Source: Sclerodactyla briareus
Lineage: Eukaryota; Echinodermata; Holothuroidea; Dendrochirotida; Sclerodactylidae
Reading direction: 5' to 3'
Length of the DNA: 64,000 nt
NCBI GenBank assembly: GCA_026419785.1
Contig: JAODTK010002444.1
Span: 62,001 to 126,000, forward strand
Part shown: positions 34,691-45,599 of the stretch, piece after piece
Layout of the letters: every line of letters starts with the position of its first letter
How positions within the stretch are numbered: position 1 is the first letter of the stretch
Program-made: the position numbers and the translations under genes
The notes under the pieces: generated by a model
The model's input: only the letters and a program-made list of their open reading frames with translations
Database searches by the model: none
Told to the model about the DNA's origin: nothing

Positions 34691-37600
34691 ATGGAGGGCG
34701 CTGTTCGCAGCTGCCGCACGAGGGATGTCTCTGTCTCGTGTTCTCTCATTGTTTTGGGTGTTTTTGTTCTTTGACATCGTTTGCCATTGTTTTTTCTGTA
34801 TCATTAGACTAGCTCTTCGTCTGTGGATGTTTTCTATATGCCACAGTTCCCGTTGCTGCCAGTTATTTTTTATTTGTTTTTTGTGGTCAGCTATTGCATT
34901 CACTACACACACCTATTCTGCAAAACTGTTTGCACTATGTAACACTGTGTGATTGCTGAGTTCGTGATCTTGGCGTTGTTGCTATGGACGCTTCGTTGAA
35001 ATCGATGCACGCCTGGGTGATCATATCTGTGATTATCAGCGCTGTGTTTTCAATGCAGGCCAGCGGAGAACCTATTGTGTATTCCGACTGCAGTTACTGA
35101 AATATCGACCGAGTGTTGCTACAACAAAACCTTCTGACTCATTATGTCTACTTTAAAGGAGCATGGAATATTGAATACCCTGGCAAGAGTCGGGCCCGGA
35201 AAAACTTAAAACCTGTTGTGGATCCCACACCGTATTACTGATGATTGTGCGAAAGTTGGCTTACGAAATGAAATAACACCAAGTGGTTTCGATCATTTCG
35301 GGATCTGCAGAACGTCGCGTGGTAATGGTATCTCTGTGATTTGCCCTGAAAGTTTAACTGCTAGACGTGAACAATTTCCCGAGTATAAATCGTTTGAATC
35401 AATCTGCATTCGCCGGTCTTTGAAGGCGGGCGCACTTTTAGAATGATTTCTGTCTACCGCCCTCCGCCGTCAAGAAAGAACGGTCTAACAGTACCTTTAT
35501 TTTTCTGGATGAGCTGCACTTTTTCTTGAAAATGTGTGCACAACTCAGGAGAAATATCTGATTTGCGGGGACTTTAATTTGCATATTGACAGTCCGACCA
35601 ACACCATCAATAAGCAAACAAATTTCTCCGTGCCCTAGAAACTTTCGGGCTTCAGCAGCATGTTTCAGGGCCTACCTGAAACCTACAGGCCGTGAGTCAC
35701 ACCCTTGATTTACTTATCACCCCGGCTAATAGTGATTGGAACATTATTGAAAATGTCTCTACTCGGGATTTCAACATCAGTGATCATTACGGCAAGTGCT
35801 GGCGACTTTGGACCTGTCCAGCCCGAAACCGGAAGCAAACCATCATCCGTTCGCTGGAAGCTTTGGAGGCATTGCCTTCTCGTGAGGCTTCTGCCATGTC
35901 GACATGGTATCAGGGAGTATAACACTGTTCAGGGTGGCCTCCTGGACCAGCATGCTCACATAAGTTGCACCGTTGCACCTTGGTTATCCGATTCTATTGT
36001 TACGGAACGTAGGGAACGGCGGCAGTTGGAAAGAAAATGTAGGAAATCAAAATTGACAATAGATCGTCAATTGTACAAGGATCAATGTAAGAAGGTTGCC
36101 TCATTAATCTTCCATGCGAGGAAATCCTACTACCCCAACAAAACATTGAGGGAATTCTCCGAACTCAAAAACTCTGTTTGCTGTAATCGGACAACTAACG
36201 GTGTGTGAAAATGTGAAAAGACGCAACACCAATACCCTACGGATGTTCCCTTCAATGAGCTGGCTGCTCGTTTCGCTGCCTACTTCAAGACGAAAGTTGA
36301 GGATATCCGTACGAGCATCACGCCGGTCGCAGCCACTTTGCACACAGCGCCACAGAATGGACATGTCATAAAACCTTTCTGAATTTGATGAGTTGTCTAA
36401 AGTGATGTGTGGCGAATCGTTTCTGGTTGTGCAACAAAGCAATGTAGTCTGGATCCAGCACCGACGTGGCTGATCAAGAAATGCCAAAACGAGTTACAGG
36501 CCGCCATTTGTCTGATTGTGAATTCGTCATTGTCAAATGGCACTTTCCAAGCAGTAGTTGTTGTTAGTTTTGTAGGATGCTATTGTGACACCGGTACTAA
36601 AGGAGAGGAATGTCGATGCCAATGATATGAAGAACTACCGACCGGTGTCAAATATCTCCTTTATAGCGAAGGTCATTGATTCTTCACGCCCTTGATCAGC
36701 GTTAATGTGTCTTGCTAGTCTTATCTTTAGTAGACCTGTCGCAGCATTTGATACAGTGGATCACTACCTTTCATTATCAAAGTTAGAGAGAGACTTCTCT
36801 ATCAATGGGACTGCTCTGCAATGGTTTAAATCCTACATGGGTAATCGTACACAGACTGTTCAAGTGTCTAATCATACATCTCCGTCCTATGACATTCGCT
36901 ATGGAGTTCCACAGGGGTCCATTCTTGGACCGGTATTGTTTTCCATGTATATACACCTCATCTTTGCAGGACTCACAGTTCATACGGGATTTATAAATAC
37001 CTGTTTTATGCCGACGACACTCAACTTTTTATTGCCTCTGATCGAAATGATCTCGATAACTCCTTGCGACGAATGGAGAGCTGTATATGTGCAGTGAAAT
37101 CCTGGATGGACAACAATTTCCTGAAGGATTTGAGCTGGACAGTGTGAAAAACGGAGTTCTTCCAAATTTTTTTAGAAGCAAACATGTTGATTCCTCGGTG
37201 TTTTATCAGTTATCATTAAGCGTTGGCGATGACACTGTGTACCCCAAATCAGTAGTTCGTAACCTTGGGGTATATATGGAAAACATCTTACCATGGATAT
37301 CACAATCAACTCTGGTTTGCAAATCTGCAATGTATTATGTCAGGCAAGTTGGTCAAATCAGGAGATACCTGGACAATCTGCAACGGAAAAGCTTATACAC
37401 GCAACTATCAGCAGCCGGCTGGACTACACCAATCCCTATCCATGGTGCGCAGCTTCCAATTGTTCACTCTGCCAAAAAATTCAAAACACCGCCGCTCGCA
37501 TCGTGTGTAGAGTTAAACAAATATGTCCCGATAACCAGTTCCTCATTATAGGTAGACAATGCCAGCTCCATGTTCATCATGGAGCTGCATTCGCTACTAT

Positions 37601-37982
37601 ACATGACGCATACGTACAAGATCCTTCCTATTCATCTGGTACCCCGGCCATACCGGCGTGACATCTGGCACGAAACAAACTAGCACAGGTCAACCGATCC
37701 ACCATAAGCGGTCAGCTGACATCCCTCATCCAGAACAAGCATCACAGGGTGACCGTCGGTTCTCTACGCTGCACTATCTATGGAACAAACTCCCTCCAAA
37801 CCTGTTGTTCCTGTTCTAGTATGCCGCTTTCAGGGCTGGATCAAGACATTTTTGTTTTCTCGTTGCTACGTATTCTTTGTATGTGTTTGTGTATTTCCCT
37901 ACATCACCCGTAAAGCGCTGTGGAGCAACTTGGGTTAGTTGGATACAGGCGCTCAATAAATCCACCATTATTATTATTATCT
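34691..37982 (+). mobile_element. LINE family B-LINE (L2/CR1-like), nearly full-length insertion
   Basis: The boundaries come from comparison with the uninterrupted family B copy. Homology stops at about 34690 and resumes at 37983. Inside are an upstream region of about 500 bases, an endonuclease, an RT and a 3' end reading GCGCTCAATAAAT followed by (ATT)n at 37963-37980. GCGCT plus a short simple-repeat tail is typical of invertebrate L2/CR1-like LINEs. No clear target-site duplication is seen (left flank CCTAT, right flank CTACAGAC). At 3.3 kb it is close to full length for a single-ORF2 element; no ORF1 was recognised in the first 500 bases. Confidence 0.85.
35200..37800 (+). pseudogene. 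B-LINE endonuclease-reverse transcriptase ORF (frameshifted)
   Basis: Domains run in order. The endonuclease gives GNGISVICPESL (about 35321), SVYRPPPSRKNG (about 35450), CGDFNLHID at 35564-35590, and HTLDLLIT then DFNISDH (about 35696-35790). The linker gives DPAPTWLIKKC (about 36450). The RT gives NYRPVSNISFIAKVI (about 36636), AFDTVDH (about 36742), GVPQGSILGPVLF at 36903-36941 and catalytic YADD at 37007-37018. The C-terminal part gives VVRNLGVYM and SRLDYTNP with QNTAARIV. The key catalytic residues are intact, but the frame changes repeatedly (for example between GVPQG and YADD). It either is dead or has been damaged by assembly indels. It is a different family from LINE-A. Confidence 0.85.
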
Positions 37983-38095
37983 ACAGACATACAGATGTCT
38001 ACCTGTCAGGCGTTAATTGTGTTAAATGACCTTCCACACTTGAAATGTTAATGAAAGCAGGAGTTTTTGTTAGAAGGGAATGTGTTATTGTGATC
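37983..38095 (+). repeat. Family B repeat, copy 2, middle part
   Basis: AGATGTCTACCTGT followed by CGACTTCCACACTTGAAATG-like sequence aligns to 23942-24040 of copy 1. It is bounded on the left by the LINE tail and on the right by the next insertion. Confidence 0.75.
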
Positions 38096-38429
38096 CTTGG
38101 GCGTCGATCCGTTGTGAAAAGTGGCGGGGGGGGAGGGGGAACATCAAAAGCAAATTACTATCTAAGCGGAGCGCACCATTCGTTGGCGCGAAGAGTAAAA
38201 AGAAAATTTTTAGCTTCCTACCTCAGATCGCGGGAACCGGCACTTGCCAGGGTCGATAGCACCCATCTACATGTGGGATTTGAGGTAGAGAGACGGATAA
38301 AAAAAGTTTTCATTGTGCATAATAAGATGATTTACCGAACCACACATGGTATTTTTCAACCTTTATACTCTGGTTCGTTTGTGTGGGATCCAGGGGTCTA
38401 CTCAACGGTCTCTGGTGGACGAAATGGAA

Positions 38430-38690
38430 AAGCATAGGCGTACGGGACCATTCCAATTGGGGAGCAAGTAAATATTTGGCGACCCGAAGTTACAAGTCAG
38501 TCATCCCAAGATTACCAGCGGCGCGAAGCGCGCAAAGTTTTTTGCATGTTTCCCGGGCATTTATCGAAAAAGGTCAGCAGAAAATTCAGGCCAATTTTTC
38601 ACTTTGCTTCTCCTTCAAATTCCGCCCGAATTTTCATCTCAGACAAATGGGGGGGGGGGGGGCAGTCTGCCCCAAAAGATTCTGAAATTA
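38430..38690 (+). repeat. GCGC-palindrome / poly-G module, copy 2
   Basis: AGGCGTACGGGACCATTCCA starts it. GCGCGAAGCGCGC lies at about 38521, then CCCGAATTTTCATCTCAGA, then 14 G at 38649-38662 and CAGTCTGCCCC. The G run, CAG and TCTGCCCC can fold as a hairpin. Copy 55300-55610 begins with the same CGTACGGGACCATTCCA. Confidence 0.75.
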
Positions 38691-39744
38691 TTCGAGTGAA
38701 ACAAAATGATTTTCGAAGAATTACATGCATATCACCAACGACGGGTAGAAGAACGCTTTGGAAAATGTATGCACTTTTGGCCATTCGATCCAAAATTAGA
38801 GCACTCGGTATGGAACATGGGTAATCCGTCGACTTCGGCCCTAGTGGGGTCCAGATCTTCATCTGGGGGCCGCCCACCTGGAATTAGTGGACTTAAGACA
38901 AACACACAGCAACGCGATTATTGTTCGGTTTGGACAATAATTGAATCAGTTTAGACATCTTCCAATATTATTATCCCTGTGAACCACGCACACCCCCTCT
39001 AATAAAATGACCAGGTGCACGGTACACGTTTCACAGTTCAGTAAATTGGGGCAGAACAATTACACAGCCTAAAAAAGGTTGTGGATTCTTGCAGTTTATA
39101 TAGGAAACTATATCAGTACTGATGCGCGCGAAAATTCGGCTACCAAATCCATAATAAAAAACTTTTTATTTGTACTTTGCCCAAATTCTTCCATTATTTC
39201 TCCGAATTTGGGGATTTTCGTTTCGTGTTTTCACTCTCAAATTATCCTGCACACCGGCCCGACCCGTCTCGGATATTATGAATGATTGCCTAAGTTGGTT
39301 CTTGCAAGAATCGGTGATAACTGTCCCATTCTTATACTATATTGGGCATGAGATTTAAACTGGTTGAATAAAATGAATGAAATAAATGTTTGCCCAATTG
39401 GCAAATATACGGTATGTTGTAATCTGCTAGACTATTCCAAGCCAAGGCGCAGTCTTTGATGGGGCCGTGGACCCCCAAAATTTGGAAAGTCCTCCGTACA
39501 TATGTGTTTCACTCTTGATGACCCCGGACCCTCAACTTTCAGCCAGGGAATTGCCGCCCGTGACTATTACCCGCAAACCCAAATGTGATGCCAGTTGCCA
39601 GCCAAGTTCTTGGTTTCTCATGCATTCTAGTAGTCGAAGCAGAATAATTAAATCTCGAAAGGAGGAAAAAAAAGTGCTATGAGCTGGCTAGGCGTACATC
39701 CCTTGGTTTAGCAGAACATGTTTAAACCTAAACAAGAAAGCAGC

Positions 39745-39930
39745 CCCGCGCGCGAAGCCGCGCGAAAAAAATTTCGAGTGTTCAGGCGTTTTGATTGAAA
39801 ATTTCAGGCCAGGCAGCAGCTTATTTGGCATTTTCCTTCAATGTTGCTTTTTCCATGGTCCAGATTTTCCCCCGATTATTGTCAATTTTGCCCCAAATTT
39901 TCAACTCAGAATTAACTTGCACCTCGTCAA
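39745..39930 (+). repeat. GCGC-palindrome module, copy 3 (no poly-G)
   Basis: CGCGCGCGAAGCCGCGCGAA with AAATTTCG at about 39748 is followed by GAAAATTTCAGGCCAGGCAG and CCCAAATTTTCAACTCAGA. The spacing matches copy 2, but the G run is absent. Confidence 0.6.
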
Positions 39931-41195
39931 AAAGGTACGCCGAATCTTGGTAAGAGTCTGAGCCAGAAGTCGAAGCAGTGTGGATTTATAATAAGGCATG
40001 TGAACAAAACTAATGTAGCCTTAGTTACTCTGTCCCGACTGGGCGTAGCTCAAATTGATTAATTGGGCGCTAAGGTATTTTCGCCCTGCCGAAATAGTAT
40101 AAGTGCCATGTGTTTCTGTTGCAGGAAGGAAGGAAAACTTAGAATCCGCCACTGAGGGTAGATAGTTGTAGAAGAATTTAGTCACTCTGTGGCAGCAGTG
40201 ACATAAGACATTCTGAATGCGAGGGGCGAAACATTTATTATAGGGCCATGGAGGGGGTCTCAGGCCAGTCAGGGTTTTACCCTCCTCCTTGAAAGTTTTG
40301 CTTTAGGTGCAAATTCACGCCTCAAAAGGTGATTTTTTTTTTGTGCGAAAATTTTTGCTGTTCACCAAGAGCAGGTAAGTTATATTCTTTTGGTTATTGC
40401 CTGAATCACCTTCCATGGGACCACTTAGTTGGGGTCTAGGGAAAGGCTGAAAGTCAGACCGGTTAGCACATTCTAGAGAAACAAGGTTATAATTTTTCGT
40501 TTGCCTCGTAGGCTCGTACCCGCTTCTTTCGACGGAAAATGTTTGACTGAATATCACAAAGTTGTTCGAATTTTTGTTGCAATTCATGAACCACAAAAGT
40601 CGAAAGGTGCTAATTTCGCACGTTTCCGGGGGTATAGTCTATATTTAAAAAATATTCTCATTTTTGCTAGAATTTACATTTCTTGCCCGGTTTCGTTAAC
40701 ATAACTATTCATTATCCTATGGAATATCTCGACGCGCTCCGCAATTGTTTTCTGTCTCGTTTCGGATCATGGCCCGTCTGTTTTGTTGAAATTGAGCGCA
40801 AGATATATATTGTTCAATTGGAAGTGCATCGTCTACGATGCCTTCACGCTATAAATGCGATGTCAGGAAGCTTTGTGAAATATAGTCCCCCGACTTACAA
40901 AATTGCAACCAAAATATTTTTTCCACGGACTCTCATAGCTATCGTCCACGTGATCTCAGTACAGACAGCGGACAATCATCAGGACACCAAACGGAACGAA
41001 AGTTTTTTTTTTTGCATATTTCTTTCTGGCAAATCGATAACACATAACGTCCAAATTGACAAGATGACCATTTTTGCACAATCATTCGGGCTTTCGACAA
41101 GAGAAATCGGCAATAAAAGCTTCATATCGCCAGAATATACCTTCAAAATGCATCGCGCTCACGACACGATAGAAGCAACCGTTAATATCCGTCTT

Positions 41196-41447
41196 CTGCG
41201 CGCGAAGCGAGCGAAAATTTTGGGCAATCGGGTTCGGAATAAAGGCCCTGTGGTCTTGTGAGTGCTGCTTTTTTCTCAATATTTTTCAGCCCACACGCCA
41301 CTTAGCGGTACGTGTGTAAACGACATGTACTTTCGGTCTTCATCGAGGACAAAAAAGTGGGGGGGGGGGCACTTTGATATGAAGCCCCCTCCCCACTTCG
41401 AAAAGTGTGAGGGGGGACTTTTCCCCACTGTCCCCCCAGGATCGACG
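41196..41447 (+). repeat. GCGC-palindrome / G-C foldback module at the insertion's right end
   Basis: TGCGCGCGAAGCGAGCGAAAATTTTGGG is at about 41196. It is followed by 11 G at 41359-41369, a CCCCCTCCCC block, GGGGGG and TGTCCCCCCAGGATCGACG. The alternating G and C blocks could form more than one hairpin. Confidence 0.65.
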
Positions 41448-41452
41448 TTCCA

Positions 41453-41580
41453 TGACTGTGATGTGGATTGCTTGATGCATGTTGTATGAGCGTTGGCATT
41501 TTGAGAATGAGCTTTTACTGACCCCCCACAACAATGTGTTCCATATTGTCCACTCATTACCATTCACCATGCACGTAGCG
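41453..41580 (+). repeat. Family B repeat, copy 2, right end
   Basis: CATTTTGAGAATGAGCTTTTAC, then CAACAATGTGTTC, then CATTACCATT aligns to 24075-24150 of copy 1 and completes the split copy. Confidence 0.8.
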
Positions 41581-41584
41581 TTAG

Positions 41585-42015
41585 CTTATGGTCCTTTCAA
41601 TGAAATTCAAATGGACCTCCAACCAATCGTGAGCCTACTCTGCAATATTTGACGTCACACTTTCGCTGTTCAGTGTACTGTTTACACCTGCCCACGTTTG
41701 TCCGACAAATGGACCATATTCTGATAGAGGAGCCCTCTAATCATACTCAACTTACACCAAACCCTTTGAAAAGAATTGGTGCGACGACACGACTGTCATC
41801 CAGTTTATCCATTAGCCTTTTCGGCATTCCTGACCGATCGTCATATTTCCACAGTACGGGGAAAGTAACTATTGGTGGACACTGGATGTGTGAAAGACAG
41901 TGGCCTTGTAAACGATAAAGTAACAGAAAGCCAAGAGGCTCAGTGTCCCAACAAATGTGGATTTTCAGTCCGGATAATATCTGCGGAATTACTTATAGAT
42001 ACTTTGCCAGCCAGG
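41585..42015. other. No gene seen
   Basis: Between family B and inverted M2. An 89-codon open stretch (41649-41918) has no recognisable motif. Confidence 0.5.
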
Positions 42016-42510
42016 ATAGCATGATAGCATCAGAACTTGACCTCTCCTGAGGTCGATGACCGCTGACCTGATCTCAAAACAATAGGACTCATTTTCCTCT
42101 TTACGATGAGCCCACAGACCAGCTGAGTTTTTATGTTCGCAGCCAAATGGTACCGTGTATGAGATATCAAGATTCCACAATTTCCTCCATCCCTTCCCAA
42201 AAAATGACTCCCAGTCTTACACCAACATTAATGGGGTTATTGTACTCCCATAAGTAAGCTGCATACCAAAATTCAAACCTGATCAGACCAGGCGTTCGGT
42301 ACTTTAATCGTGTTGAAATGCTTTTTAAGACTTGACTTCAATGACTCCAAAACAATAGGGATCATGTATTTATTATGGGGACCCCACATACCAAATATGA
42401 GCTTTCATTCCAGGGGGTCGAGTGATTGCTCTCACAAAGTTAAAATTGCCCGAAATATCAATTTTGCACAATTTCCCCATTTTCCCTCAAATGACCGCTG
42501 GTCTACACCA
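42015..42510 (-). repeat. Module M2, inverted, about two units
   Basis: Reverse-complement M2 words occur in order: TGACCTCTCCTGAGGTC, AAACAATAGGA, AAAATGACTCCCAGTC, CTGATCAGACCAGGCG, ACAATAGGGATCATGTA and CCAAATATGAGCTTTCATTC. The unit length agrees with the other arrays. Confidence 0.8.
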
Positions 42511-42880
42511 AGGACAAGCAGACGTAGGTTGGCCTACACTAGCCTAGGTTAAGCCTTGGTTCTCTGAGGGAGACATGCTTTGTGGATTCAATACTTAGTA
42601 CTGTACTATCATTCTTTTTTGCGTTTCAGTTGGATCTTGTTCATTGTCCCACCTGCATTTAAGAAACAACCTTGATTACACAACCTTGTTTAGTGTACGA
42701 GGTTTGCTTTTAATTTTACAACTCGATGCCAAACCCAGCATATACTTCACATCCTACCTCAATGGCTTTAATTAATCTCCAACCAACTGAGTGCCGCCGC
42801 TCTGGATTACCGAAGTTACAAACACAATACCTGTTTCCTTCCTCGTCCAGAAGTGTTAGTCCCCACCTAATACTGGAAAC
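42510..42880. other. No gene seen upstream of LINE-A copy 2
   Basis: It could include the LINE 5' region, but nothing aligns to copy 1 here. Confidence 0.4.
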
Positions 42881-42969
42881 CATTTTGTTCAATCGGAATG
42901 ACTCTGCTTCTTCTGTTACTTGCAGCAGGTGACATTGCTACTACTCCATGACCTATACCCTCTGGCTCA

Positions 42970-45540
42970 AGTTTATCAATGTGAACTGCCAAAGTGTGAG
43001 AGCAAGGAGAACTTTTAGCTGACACCTTTTTGATTCCGAAGAACCCAACGTACTGATAGGCGCAGAATCATTGGCTTAATTCTGGAAAAACAAAAAATAA
43101 ATTCGAGTGATTCACTTACCAGCATCATACCCATGTATAGAAAGGACAGAACAAGGAACTCTACGGTGGGACCTTTTATTACGTGAAGAGCTCAATTCAA
43201 GCTATGTAAGTCAATTCGGCACAAACATTGACAGTGAGCTGGTCTGGATCAACTGGACCATAACCACTAGCTCCCCGGTGTATGTTTTGGCGGGCCTTTT
43301 ACGGCCGCCAGACAAGCAGTTACAGTTATGGTTGCATTGCAGTCCCTTAACAATCTACCGACCAATTGCGGTATATTTTAATGTGGGTATTCTAACCTTC
43401 CCGATATTACCTGGTGCAATAACTCTTTTATCAGCTGTGGTCGTTAACCACCCCTCTCCGGCAAGAATGTTCTTGATGCTATGCATCCTTCAACTATCTC
43501 AAATGGTCCTATAATCCCACCTAGCGAAAATTCCATTCTGACTTCGGTCTTACAAAGGCCGGATGCTATATACAGAAGTCAAAAAGATGGGAATCATGAA
43601 TCGAATTCCCATGATTGGTAGTCTTTATTGCCGTTGTCCACCCCACACTTAACCAACCGTTGTCGGAAAAATCTTATATGTTCTCAGAGCAACAGGATGG
43701 CTTTCCCAATAACCAACATTTTAATTTCAGCCTTCTCTGGAACTAACAGAGGTCCTTGCTACTGCCAAGGATTCATGGTTACGGTTTTTAACGAGAGTTG
43801 TTTCTTGCCATGGATACTTTTCAAATTCCAAGCAAAGTGTCTTCATCCAGTTTTTCATACCCATGGACTGATGCTAGTCTACGTCGTCCAGTAAGGAAAC
43901 AAATCAAAACGATATTAACCAGATCATCAGCCAAGCATTCAGGAAATTTCGTAGAGATCTGGATAGAAGCATCAGGATTCTTACAATTGTCCTTGTATTT
44001 GCAGCAGTCTTGACAGTAACAATACTCAAGCCTTTTTTGGGAAGTGTATCAATCTAAGCGCAATCACCAGTCCAGCATCAACACTCCAATAAGGACAACT
44101 TAGCATTCAACCTCGCCCTCCCACCCCTCCGCTATTGGGAAAGAAGAACGCTCAATTAATATTTTGTTCCGTATTCATCAAACGAGAAACTGTCCATGCC
44201 GTCCTTCACCCACCCCCGCTGTGGAACCAGTCCTAACCCTGATTGAATATTTTGGAACGTTTGGTGCCGAAACTTTTTGGATAAACTCAATGTGAATAAA
44301 TCCTGTGGACCAGATGGTATTTCAACCATATTTCTGAAAATTGTTCAACCACCATCGTCCGTCTCTAACAACAATCTATCAAAAGCAATCAACTCTTGAC
44401 AGCTGCCCCAGGATTGAACACAGCCGTGGTAACACCTCTTTCAAAAAAAGAAGTCCAACAGTCCCTGGAAATTATAGGCCAGTTTCGCTCACCTCTATTC
44501 AATGCAAGTTACTTGGAACACATTCTCTACCACCATTTATGAATTTTTGGATCGTTCATCGCTATGACAATGTTTCACCCTGGTTTTCGGGAGAATCACT
44601 CCTGTGAAACTCATACTGTATTGTAGTGATTACAGATTTCAGGGCAAAGCATTTGACAAGGTGTCCCCTAAGCGTCTGCCTACAAACTCCAACACTATGG
44701 CTACTACACGCATAAACTCTACCATACTCTGTTTGCTTATTACTGCAATTTGATAACCGAACTATCGGTTGCATCACTGACAGTGATAGAATCCAGCAAG
44801 ACCTGGATATTTTTCATCATGGAGCAAATGTGGAGATCGATCTAATCCTTCTTTAGTGCAAGTCTATGATGGGTACCAATAAAAAGAGAGTTATACAAAC
44901 CGAATTGTCATTGATAACAATCCTCCCGAACTGGTGAAAGACATACCTACACTTGCTGTCACAATCACGAGTAATCTCTTTTGGACCCGTATATCAACAA
45001 CATGTTTGGTGAAGCCTTCAAAGCTCCTCGGATTGATTCGTAGACATCTTCCACGACTGTGATAACAAAACTAAAGTTACTGCTATAATCTGCGCTTGCT
45101 CCCGGTTTGAATATGCCTCCTCATTACACCTACAAGCAGTAATATTTACAAACTGGAAATGATTCGGCGTGAGCGCTCGCTTTGTTTGCCATCGTCGAAT
45201 CCCAACCATTTGACAGCCCTGCTTCAACAGCTTGGCTTTTGCCTACACTAAGAGAGAATGCGAGATTCGCGACAGATCAGTTAACAAGCTGGTTGCTCTC
45301 CCAGTACCGGACTGTCGAGTTGACTCTCATCACTCAAGATCTGCATTAGCCAAGGCTTCTACTATGACACGTTCGTGTTTACACAGAGATGCTTTCAAGT
45401 GGTCATTCGGCCGGACAATTCCAATTGACAAATGTGGCTTTCAAGCCACCAAAAAGACACAAATGCGCTTTTCTGACATTGGAGAGATGGTTCATCATCA
45501 GGTCTTTGAGCTTGTGCCATGTTGCATGTTGCTCGCCTAG
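42970..45540 (+). pseudogene. LINE-A endonuclease-reverse transcriptase, inactivated
   Basis: The endonuclease gives NVNCQSVR (about 42979), then CGYSNLPDITW at about 43383, where GDFN has decayed to GYSN. The linker gives SSLDSNNTQAF (about 44004). The RT gives NKSCGPDGIS (about 44295) and NYRPVSLTSIQCKLL (about 44472), then a segment related to FDKVSPKRL. Next comes LFAYYCNL at about 44729-44752, where the family would have FADD: both catalytic aspartate codons read Tyr (44738-44743). The GVPQGS-LGP block expected between is absent, so roughly 150-200 bases are deleted. The C-terminal part gives SRFEYASS and DSRQIS-KLVALP. It is certainly non-functional. Confidence 0.75.
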
Positions 45541-45573
45541 AGGATAACCACTAGCTGGTGTTTGCATAGTAGA

Positions 45574-45598
45574 CGACAAGACAAGACAAGACAAGACG
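45574..45598 (+). repeat. (ACAAG)n tail of LINE-A copy 2
   Basis: Four to five ACAAG units follow the C-terminal coding remnant by about 40-50 bases. CR1/L2-type LINEs usually end in short tandem repeats rather than poly-A, so this is taken as the 3' end. Confidence 0.7.
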
Positions 45599-45599
45599 T

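Larger units (their letters stand above)
38097..41452. mobile_element. Second insertion in family B copy 2 (about 3.35 kb, GCGC/poly-G type)
   Basis: Copy 1 of family B passes continuously from the AAGCAG segment (24003) to GAATGAGCTTTTAC (24083). Copy 2 is split between about 38095 and 41453. The inserted DNA starts with GCGTCGATCC (38101) and ends with GGATCGACG (41439-41447), a 9-base inverted match, each next to G or C runs. Inside are three GCGC-palindrome modules. A 192-codon open stretch (40683-41261) has no recognisable domain and reads through one of those modules, so I do not call it a gene. Class is unknown; it may be a composite of several small elements. Confidence 0.6.
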
